Shown: positions 53,921 to 61,595 of the stretch, one piece after another
Layout of the letters: each line of letters starts with the position of its first letter
Position numbering within the stretch: position 1 is the first letter of the stretch
Source of the DNA: Ustilago trichophora
Taxonomy: Eukaryota > Basidiomycota > Ustilaginomycetes > Ustilaginales > Ustilaginaceae
Assembly (NCBI GenBank): GCA_900323505.1
Contig: OOIN01000021.1
Span: 310,001 to 374,000 of the forward strand
DNA: 64,000 nucleotides
Direction: 5' to 3'
Made by a program: the position numbers and the translations under genes
The notes under the pieces: generated by a model
Database searches by the model: none
The model's input: the letters and a program-made list of their open reading frames with translations, nothing else
Told to the model about the DNA's origin: nothing

Positions 53921-53962
53921 ACGTAATTACAGTAGTACCGACGCGGATGTAGTACCGACGCG
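53921..53962 (+). repeat. Left terminal inverted repeat of the transposon
   Basis: 42 bp, identical to the complement of the right end; two GTAGTACCGACGCG subrepeats. Confidence 0.95.
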
Positions 53963-54095
53963 TTCGCCGAGCTTAATTTTCAGTCTGATGGTAGTACTCG
54001 GCGTGATCGTGATCTCAGCAGTCTGTGAATCAATCCGAGTCAAACTTCAATGGTGTGTTCCTGAGATGCTATGATACATGTCGAGCTAAACAGAA

Positions 54096-55925
54096 TCAAA
54101 GTTGGACGCGTGATGAGCTTGCTACTGGCATGATATCAAAGAAACCGAAGCCACCAAGGTCATCGTCATTGATGGCGTCGAGAGACAGTTCAGGATCGAT
54201 ATTGTTGGTGATATTTGGCTGTGCAGGTGTAGCAGAGATGCTTGGTGATGCCGAGAGCCCTTCGTCACCATCAGGAACAGCTTCGTCGCCACCAGAGACT
54301 GCCTCGGCCTCGGCCTCCTCCACCACCTCCTCCTCTCGCTCCTTCCCTCCAGTGTTCCTACCCTTGTATGCTCCCTTTCCAACTAAGTTTTGCTCTGCCT
54401 CCGCCCTCGTGATCATCTTTGTCCGTGTTAATACCCTCTGATCACCATCCTTCCTCTTCTTGCCCCTCCTCGTCGACGTTTTGTTCCTTCGCTCCAGCTC
54501 CGATCGCAAGAGGTCAACTTCAACCCGAGAAGCTGCAAGTGCTGTTTCCGTCTGTGCATGTGCTTGTGAGATTGAGTTTCCGAGCTTTCGGGCCTCACGT
54601 GGGTCCTGTTCCTGAGCTAGAATTGCGACGGTGGTTTCGAAGACAGTCCGTGAATCCGGTACGGCACGTTCCTGCAGCGGCTGCCGGTGTTGCTGCGTTC
54701 CTGACCCGGGTAGTCGGTCAAGTACCTTATTTGCACTCGGATTAAGTGTGATTCCGCTGTCGGAGAAGGCCTTCCGGGCTCGTGCCTGCGTCAGAACCTT
54801 CTCTCGTGCCTGGGCGTACATCGTAACAAACATTGGCTTGTCAACGTCGCTCACGTGGGTCGCGGCGTCCGAGATCAGACGCTTGACCGAAGCCGAAAGT
54901 GGGCCAAAGATCGACACATCCAGGGGTTGCATCACGTGGGTTGCATGAGCTGGAAGCAGGAACGGAATGATGTTCCTGTTCCAGCAAAGGTCGAGGAACG
55001 GCGCACTGGTGTGAGACTTGTGGCCGTCGATGATGAGCAAGCGCCAAGTTGATGGCGTCGACAGCCTTGTCTCTGGCTCAAAGATGGTTTCAAGCCATTC
55101 CAGACCGAGTGCGTGGGACGTCCAGCCGTTGTCGGTCTTGGCAAACCTCCAGGAATTCGGTACACCTTCCATTCGCCGCTGCTCTCCGACTGTGTGGACC
55201 CGGCCTTTGGTGATAACGAGCGGCGATAGTACCTGACCGCCGCTTCCGATGCACTCAATTATAGTTGCTGATTCTCGTGTTCCTGGCTGTGCCTTGTACC
55301 GAGCTGCTGGTTTGCCGGAAGGCACAATGATCCGCTCGCTTCCGGCCTGACCAAACATGAACCCTGTTTCATCCATATTGTATATGTTTGTGGATGCTAC
55401 ATTGTACTCACGCATAATATCAGCCAAACGATTGAACCATTCCTTTATTACAGTCTCAGTAGCTCCGGAAAGCCGGGCATTGTCCAGGCACCGAGACCAA
55501 TGGGACCGAATTGTCGGGTGCCGAAGCAGGAACGCCTGCAGCCACGTGTGTGTGACGTTTGTGGCTTGGCAACGAGCAGGATCGGAACGAATGATATTGT
55601 TGGCGTGCTCACAGAGAAGCGCCGGTGTCAGGGCAAAGCCGCTGCAGGCACGACGGCGGATGAACTCAAGCAGACCCGACTCTTCGGTTGGAGTAAGGCG
55701 TTGCAGATGGCTTTGAGCTCGGACTTTCGGCTGACGGCCTTGCCTCCGGTGGCGCAAGCTCGCTTCCGGAACACTGTTTGCTGCTGCGGCTTGTCGGATG
55801 CTGTCATGCTGTCCATTATCGAGCTCCAAGGATGCTCGCTGCAGCCGAACCTCACGTGTGTCGCGATCAGCCGCTGACGCCGCTCGGAAGGCCACAGAGC
55901 GCTTCGAGAAAGGGCGTTGCGGCAT
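54096..55925 (-). CDS. Fot1/Pogo-family transposase (CENP-B-like DNA binding, DDE)
   Basis: 609 aa, uninterrupted. The N-terminal third has a psq-like helix-turn-helix (about 30-65) and a CENP-B-type helix-turn-helix with W-L-Q-A-F-L-L-R-H-P near 125-145. The catalytic core shows N-M-D-E-T-G-F, then I-I-D-G-H-K-S-H-T and Q-P-L-D-V-S-I-F; the last two aspartates are separated by 35 residues (DD35D), as in Fot1. The C-terminal third is charged: a basic K-K-R-K cluster then acidic Glu/Asp runs. All three acidic residues are present, so it should be active. ATG 55925 is the only good start. Confidence 0.95.
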   Translation of the reverse strand: MPQRPFSKRSVAFRAASAADRDTREVRLQRASLELDNGQHDSIRQAAAANSVPEASLRHRRQGRQPKVRAQSHLQRLTPTEESGLLEFIRRRACSGFALTPALLCEHANNIIRSDPARCQATNVTHTWLQAFLLRHPTIRSHWSRCLDNARLSGATETVIKEWFNRLADIMREYNVASTNIYNMDETGFMFGQAGSERIIVPSGKPAARYKAQPGTRESATIIECIGSGGQVLSPLVITKGRVHTVGEQRRMEGVPNSWRFAKTDNGWTSHALGLEWLETIFEPETRLSTPSTWRLLIIDGHKSHTSAPFLDLCWNRNIIPFLLPAHATHVMQPLDVSIFGPLSASVKRLISDAATHVSDVDKPMFVTMYAQAREKVLTQARARKAFSDSGITLNPSANKVLDRLPGSGTQQHRQPLQERAVPDSRTVFETTVAILAQEQDPREARKLGNSISQAHAQTETALAASRVEVDLLRSELERRNKTSTRRGKKRKDGDQRVLTRTKMITRAEAEQNLVGKGAYKGRNTGGKEREEEVVEEAEAEAVSGGDEAVPDGDEGLSASPSISATPAQPNITNNIDPELSLDAINDDDLGGFGFFDIMPVASSSRVQL

Positions 55926-56112
55926 GCTGATGACCAGAAATGCAGAAGAATAGAGTTATATTGTGGAATTGAGTGGTATTGGAGGTTTATCCGATGATGA
56001 TGAGGGGTTCCAGAAAGTCGGATGGTGGGTCTCATGCAGGCTTCGGACAAACACAGATGCGATCATATGGGGGTACTAACATCAGATTGGTGGGAACTCG
56101 GAAATGACTCAG

Positions 56113-56154
56113 CGCGTCGGTACTACATCCGCGTCGGTACTACTGTAATTACGT
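56113..56154 (-). repeat. Right terminal inverted repeat of the transposon
   Basis: 42 bp, perfect complement of the left end; followed by TA. Confidence 0.95.
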
Positions 56155-57350
56155 TATAGAGGAAAGGTGACATGAAACAAGAACATAATGAAGGTGGGTG
56201 AGTTGACGTGGCGAGCTCTGCTTGCCCAGACGCTCTCGCCCTTCCGCACGAGTTGCAGCCACATCGATGATCATACAATTTTGTGTCTTGTCTCAGACAG
56301 TTGGTAATAAGATGCATTCTCGATGATAGACTCTGATTCCCGAGTTGCTGCTTGTAGAGTGTTTCTGCAATTCACTCGATTGCTGCACTGAGGGGCTTGC
56401 AACAGCCTCGATCCGCCGATGCTCGGCGGTTTCCCCGGAATAATTGATCCCTTCCTTCGACAGAGGGCTGCTCGCATGCTTGGTAAAGTTTACATGCCTC
56501 TCCACTGGTACTGGATCGCTCTCTTCTGCCAGTGCTCTAGATATCTTCGTCATAGTGGGCCTTTCTCAGCTTGGTGACCATGCGTCAGCCGAGGGGTTAT
56601 CGACAAGATCCTGTCTTCAACAGCTTGCATTTTAGCATCTCCTTCTCCCACTTTCGGATAAAAGAGTTGCGATGAAGCTCTTGAGCGTGCCTCGGCGATT
56701 TTATGGGCCGAACCTAGGGAGCAGCCGCGGCATATTTGTGGCAAATGCGGTTTGTATCCATGGAGATGTCGGAATCAAAGATCCCTCCGGTCTCCCCAGT
56801 GCCGCGGCGCATGAAATAGGTTCAAATTGTTCGCTTTTCTCACTAGGACAATGAGCAGCCGCACTGAAAATGAGATTGGCGCAGCAATATTGAACCGCGG
56901 GAATTCTGTACAGGTGACCCACACTTGTGAGCGAGGGACAAAAGGGGGACCGTGTAGGTTGCGAGTGGGACCAATTTGCGACTCTCATGGCCCTCAGACC
57001 TCTGGCCAGCTGGGGAGAGACGTAGATGAGCGCAATTAGGTGAACGGCATACAAGCAAGCAAGCAATGGAGGAGAGACAAAGGTTGGGAAGAGCGAACTT
57101 GTTTACGCCTGGGCCAGAGAAGCGAGGGAAAGCGTGGGAAGAACGTGCGATTCTTGCTTCTGCTTTCCCACCGTTGGTGGTACCATCTGAAGCTACGAAG
57201 TGGCAAGGACAAGAGAGGAGATCGAGAGGCAGGTTGCGAAAGGATAAGAAGTCAACCCTTTCTTGGAGCAGACATTGTGTCCTCATCATCGATACCCTTT
57301 AGTGCTCTAAGCCCAACTTCCGCTTCGACGACTGATCTCAGAACACAAAA
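56155..57350. other. Intergenic between the transposon and gene O
   Basis: A 1.2-kb gap. A GGATAAAAG box at about 56,656-56,664 is followed 8 bp later by a 60-codon frame (56,672-56,854) with no leader and no class motif. Nothing else is supported. Confidence 0.4.
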
Positions 57351-58166
57351 ATGCTTTTCAGGTCCCAAGGAACGAGGCTGTTACTTGTGTCCCTGGCCTT
57401 CGTGGCTGTGGCGCGAGCTGTCGTTCGACCCTCTCACGCGGACCTGGGAAAACGCATGGAAGAAGCAAGCTCTCGTGGCAGGGGTGACGGTTCCCTGACT
57501 TACAACGATCTGATCGAAGGTCGATTTCAGCATGACCCTGGATACAAACCTTCGGATCAGGGCTTCTGGACCCATTTCTACCGCAACAAGGAGTTTGTCA
57601 ACGGACTGCCTGTCTACAAGCTCGAGACTGGCGGCAGCGTAATTCACGATTTCAACTTGCGCCAAGCCGTAGCCGATTTTGGCGGATTCCACGCCCAACT
57701 CAAGCCTTCAACAGATGAAGAAAGGGTCGTTACCATTGTGCGGTACCCGAACAATGAAGATCTCTTTGTTGTGAAGGAAGGGGACCAGTCTGTAACCAAA
57801 CAGCTAAATCGTATCGAGAGTATTCAACACCACTTTGGCAGGAAAGCCGCTCTTACGGCGTATGGGTGGAACGCGCCGAAATTGACACCTCCCCCGCCTG
57901 GTACAGCCGAAGAAGCTGAGGCTTCCAGCACGCCGACCAGAAAGGCTCCAGATTGGAGAAGGATTCACAGCTCGGGAGCTGCCCTATCCGATCAGCCCTT
58001 TGATCAACTGAAGCCAAGACTGGACAACAGCCGGTACATCAGGTTCACTAATACCGAAGGGGATAAATCTCTCGCAGTTCGAGCCCGGCCAGACGGTCGC
58101 CTCGAGCATCAGATCCAGGAAGGAGGTAAAGTCATTTTTGAACACTTGGCTGAACTTCGGATGTGA
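57351..58166 (+). CDS. Secreted protein, class 2 member O (candidate effector)
   Basis: 271 aa. Signal peptide about 1-23, Kex2-like G-K-R-M at 33-36, class mark Y-N-D-L-I-E-G-R-F at 51-59, module 1 G-L-P-V-Y at 85-89 with D-F-G-G-F-H, module 2 H-F-G-R-K-A-A-L-T-A-Y-G at 161-172. A Pro/Ala/Glu-rich insert (about 178-198) and P-D-W follow, then R-Y-I-R-F-T. It is the largest class 2 protein because of that insert, and is separated from the others by the transposon. Function unknown. Confidence 0.82.
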   Translation: MLFRSQGTRLLLVSLAFVAVARAVVRPSHADLGKRMEEASSRGRGDGSLTYNDLIEGRFQHDPGYKPSDQGFWTHFYRNKEFVNGLPVYKLETGGSVIHDFNLRQAVADFGGFHAQLKPSTDEERVVTIVRYPNNEDLFVVKEGDQSVTKQLNRIESIQHHFGRKAALTAYGWNAPKLTPPPPGTAEEAEASSTPTRKAPDWRRIHSSGAALSDQPFDQLKPRLDNSRYIRFTNTEGDKSLAVRARPDGRLEHQIQEGGKVIFEHLAELRM

Positions 58167-58777
58167 CAGAGGGACCGGCCACTCTCACGACGAGTACCAG
58201 CGTCCCTTGCCGTGGCCTCGGCTGCAGCTTTTATGAAATTTGGTAAAGTGCTGCACTACTCTGCCTCCTTCTGATCCTCTCGTCCGTATTTCTAGGCTTG
58301 GACTCGGCTTGTTTGTACGAAAGAAATTGCCGTTGCCAACTCTCTACCCCTATGCAGTGCCCCGCACTCGTTGGTTGTTTGCACCATGACATGCAATAAC
58401 AAAGCCTCAAACTCAGCGTTAGATTGTCTTTGCATGTGTGTGCTACCTGTGGAACTTGAGCACACTGAGATTTAGAGAATCAACCTGTTCAGACAACTGT
58501 GAAGCGAAGCAATCCTTAGACGATGCAATGGCCAGGGCGGGTCATGCACTTTCTGACACGACCCTGCAGCTACTCTGAGATAGAAGAGAATACAAGTTGA
58601 ATTCAAATTGAAAGTCGGAATTCAAATGAAATTGAAATACCTGTAGGAAAAGGATGTTCGATGCAATTTTGGATCCAGGTCGGCTCGCATCGAAACACAA
58701 AAAATAGTAAGCCACGGCCAAGGAAGGCAAGTGCTGCTTTTCTCGCTACTGTTTTGCTTCGCCAACTTGTGTAAAGC

Positions 58778-58802
58778 TTTTTTTTTTTTTTTTTTTTTTT
58801 TT
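58778..58802 (+). repeat. Poly(T) tract, 25 bases
   Basis: An uninterrupted T run, the second of three in the array and in the same orientation as the others. Confidence 0.9.
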
Positions 58803-58934
58803 GGTTCAGCGGCATTTCGCACTGTCTGACGGTCCTAGAATTAGTCGAAGGGTGACAGCACACTGTCACACACATATTCCTGGAGCTCGATCAGCAAGTT
58901 CGGAAGTCCACCCCTTTTCATCGGGCCGCAGGTC

Positions 58935-59219
58935 TTACTTGTCCACGGGAAGTCCCACGAACAAGACTGAGGTGTGTGCAACATCTGGTGCCATTGACAC
59001 CCCAGTATCTTTCCTAAAGTACGCCTTATGGTGATTAATTCGTTCCATGATGAGCTGCATCGCGGGCGGCGCGCTTGTAGCAACCAGGGAAGCCCTGCTC
59101 CCAAAAGCGAAAAGTCCGTCTTTTCTTGGCAATCCTGTGTGGTAGTTTGATGTGTACCTTTGGCAGAGACAACGAGAACAGCTGCTGTGAACACGCAAAT
59201 GTTCATGGATCATATCCAA
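58935..59219 (-). pseudogene. Possible antisense relic of a class 3 module
   Basis: The minus-strand frame (about 94 codons, no leader) includes G-L-P-R-K-D-G-L-F-A-F-G-S-R-A-S-L, then A-M-Q-L-I-M-E-R and Y-F-R-K-D-T-G. This parallels module 2 of gene Q (D-L-P-R-V-N-G-K-E-I-L-T-L and S-L-D-K-S-A-M-A-V-M, then F-Y-V and G-N-G). Stops occur upstream in the same frame. It would be the only array member on the minus strand. Similarity is by eye and partial. Confidence 0.4.
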
Positions 59220-59907
59220 GTTGCATGTAACTGCTTACAGGAATCAAGTCTTCTTCAGTCCGCTTCCACAGGGACAAAATCATTTATCTCTAGACGCCGT
59301 TCTCTTGCTGCTTGTTTTGATTCCGCACAAAGGCAGTCACACTGATGAACATGTTGTTCGTAGAATTGAGTGGGATCAGGCTCGGCGTTGAGACCGCTTT
59401 CGCCTATTTTATTCGCCTACACGTTGCTGCTTCTTTCGAACAAAACGCAGGTTTGTTCCCGCCCCGTATCTAGAAGGTGGGACAGTCGATAGCGCTGGCT
59501 GAGGCGAGTTGACCCGACGTCAGCCAAGCAATTCGATTGCAACGTACGACAATAGCCACTTTGTCCCCACCATGGTGTCGACCCATGCTGGAACAATGGG
59601 CGGTGGCAATCTAGCCCCTATTCGTACAGTGGGCTGTTTTGGACGCAGACCAAGCGATGCTCAGACAGTTGCGCACAGAAAAGCGCTAATCTTATTTTAA
59701 AGCTTCAACATTATTATGCTTTTCATCATACAATCCTTTTCCGCTCGACCCGTCTCTTTGTCAGTGAATCAGCGGCCTTGTGTCCCGGCGACAAGGTCGA
59801 TCAACTCTCATTTGAAACATCATATGCACTTATTCTGTCAAGCCAGGAGCTTCGACAACAACCAGAGCGCAAGTCTATTCTCACTCTCTTAGTCAATTCC
59901 AATCAAG

Positions 59908-60594
59908 ATGGTCCCATCTCTGGTACGATTGGCCATCCTGCAGGCGCTGTCCGCCTTCGTACTGACATCTCCGTTGCCCGGACTCGGAGAAAAATCATGG
60001 CTCGAACCTGGTCAGCTGGGTACGAACGTGGGTTCGTCTCGTCAGTTCAGCCCCTCGACTCCGACCGAGGAGTTTCAATCTCCGTTGAAAGTCATACCTT
60101 ACAAGGAGTACGACGCCCGTCCTTGGATGGACGTTCTAGAAGAAAAGCTGAACAAACTGCCTGCATACGCATCCAACAGAGAGCTCCGAGCCTCAGACAG
60201 TGCGATGCAGCAAATGATCAAGAGCCGCCATCGTTTCAAAGAGATCGACTCTGAAGTGCTCAAGATTACCAACAAGCCCAAAACGGCTCTGGGATTTCCT
60301 GCCATCGAGCTTCCTCTAGGCCAAAATCCCGGAAGCCAAGCTTTAGCCGCCATGACTCGCAAGCACGAGTCATTCTATGCGAAGGACAACTCTGGTAGGG
60401 TGTGGTTCTTCAAAGCTGGAGTGGACAAAAAGCATGGAAAGCATTTCACATACAACGGCAATCTCAAGGGAGACAATGGTGATCGCGTCAGCAGCGAGCT
60501 TCGAGCCGCTAGACAGGGAACCGACGGGATGGAGAGACTGTTCTCCGAGTCGCCTCTGTCTATTGAAAAAGCCGGCAGATATCTGCACTTCTAG
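59908..60594 (+). CDS. Secreted protein, class 3 member P (candidate effector)
   Basis: 228 aa with a signal peptide about 1-20 (I-L-Q-A-L-S-A-F-V-L-T-S). The middle has K-V-I-P-Y-K-E-Y-D and W-M-D-V-L-E-E-K, probably helical. Residues 129-170 form one module: F-P-A-I-E-L-P-L-G-Q-N-P, A-L-A-A-M-T-R-K, S-F-Y-A-K-D-N-S-G-R-V-W-F-F. This matches the three modules of gene Q (I-L-T-L then S-A-M-A-V-M, F-Y-V-E-G-G-N-G-K-F-W-S). It lacks the class 2 Y-D-x-L motif and the K-R-M site. Function unknown. Confidence 0.8.
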   Translation: MVPSLVRLAILQALSAFVLTSPLPGLGEKSWLEPGQLGTNVGSSRQFSPSTPTEEFQSPLKVIPYKEYDARPWMDVLEEKLNKLPAYASNRELRASDSAMQQMIKSRHRFKEIDSEVLKITNKPKTALGFPAIELPLGQNPGSQALAAMTRKHESFYAKDNSGRVWFFKAGVDKKHGKHFTYNGNLKGDNGDRVSSELRAARQGTDGMERLFSESPLSIEKAGRYLHF

Positions 60595-61040
60595 AATGCA
60601 GAAAGCGTTCACGTCTACCAACCATGACCTTGTGAGCTAGCGCAGGCGCTTTGCTCTGAAGCGCTATTTTCTTTCATTGATGAGATCAAATACTTTGGTT
60701 CAGCTTTGATTTGGGGCTTTGGACTTTCAAGGACGGCTTGACTGACCAAAGTTTGCGAGTTTTTTTCTAGGTGGCTACGTGGCAACTTACTTAGCCTCTT
60801 TTGCCACAATGATGAACCCACAGGAGTAAGTGAAGGTGGGCTCGATGGTACCGTACGAACGTCGAATCGGCATTCCTCAGATCAATGAGGACAAGAGGCA
60901 GGTCGAAAATCCGTTGCCACAGTAAGCACGTGGCACGACCGTTGATGGACCCACCATAGCAAGTGAAGTGGGATCGGTGGCCTTGCGCGAACGCCGACTT
61001 GGAGGGACAGCTCACCAACGAATGAGGAAAACAGACAGTC

Positions 61041-61085
<45 letters not shown>

Positions 61086-61595
61086 CCTTTTCTTTTGGGG
61101 GGTGGTGCTTTCGTCAGTACCCACTGTATGCGATGATACCACAGGCCCACTGGCCACACCTGGTCGTCCCCCACCGGTATGGACTTGCATGCAAGCAAGG
61201 TAAAGAGAGAGAGGCGGAAATAGGGAGAGAAAGATAGTGATGAAAGCCCAAGGCATCAAGTGGGGACAGGAGTTACTTGAAATGAGACTTTTTCCGCAAA
61301 GAGCAGCTTATTTAAAGAGGCAGCGGCCCGAGGAGCTCCCCTCTTTCTCAACCATCACAGTCCTTACCGCTTTACCCTTCCTTTCTTCACCATTTCGTGT
61401 TACTCAACAGTAGCTGGGTCTGCTTTCGTGACACTCTCTTCGCTACTTCAAACTTCCCACATCCATCCCACTTTCCTTTATTTTAGCGGCTTCGAATCGA
61501 TAGCTGCCCTCAAGCTGTGACGCTGAAGCCCGGCGCTTCTAGTCCAACAAGACCATACCCTTCTACTCAAGAGCTGATCTAAGCACAGTGCCAAG
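60595..61595. other. Intergenic upstream of gene Q, with the longest poly(T) tract
   Basis: 1.0 kb with a 40-base T run at 61,046-61,085. A TATTTAAAG box at about 61,309-61,317 and a C/T-rich leader before ATG 61596 look like the promoter of gene Q. Confidence 0.5.
61046..61085 (+). repeat. Poly(T) tract, 40 bases
   Basis: The longest of three T runs; followed by C/T-rich DNA and a run of G at about 61,096-61,101. Confidence 0.9.

Larger units (their letters stand above)
53921..56154 (-). mobile_element. Complete Fot1/Pogo-type DNA transposon, 2,234 bp
   Basis: Terminal inverted repeats of 42 bp (53,921-53,962 and 56,113-56,154) are perfect reverse complements, starting ACGTAATTACAGTAGTACC. 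Each contains the subrepeat GTAGTACCGACGCG twice in direct orientation, probably transposase binding sites. A TA dinucleotide flanks both ends (53,919-53,920 and 56,155-56,156), the target duplication typical of Tc1/mariner elements. The single intact transposase gene lies inside on the minus strand. Identical ends and an unbroken gene indicate recent insertion and possible activity. Confidence 0.95.
58167..59907. other. Intergenic between genes O and P, with poly(T) tract and antisense relic
   Basis: A 1.74-kb gap containing a 25-base T run (58,778-58,802) and a minus-strand frame at 58,935-59,219 that resembles the class 3 module. No intact gene is seen. Confidence 0.5.

Noticed and set aside
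56672..56854. 60-codon frame after a TATA-like box upstream of gene O
   Set aside because: No signal peptide and none of the class motifs; too short to support.
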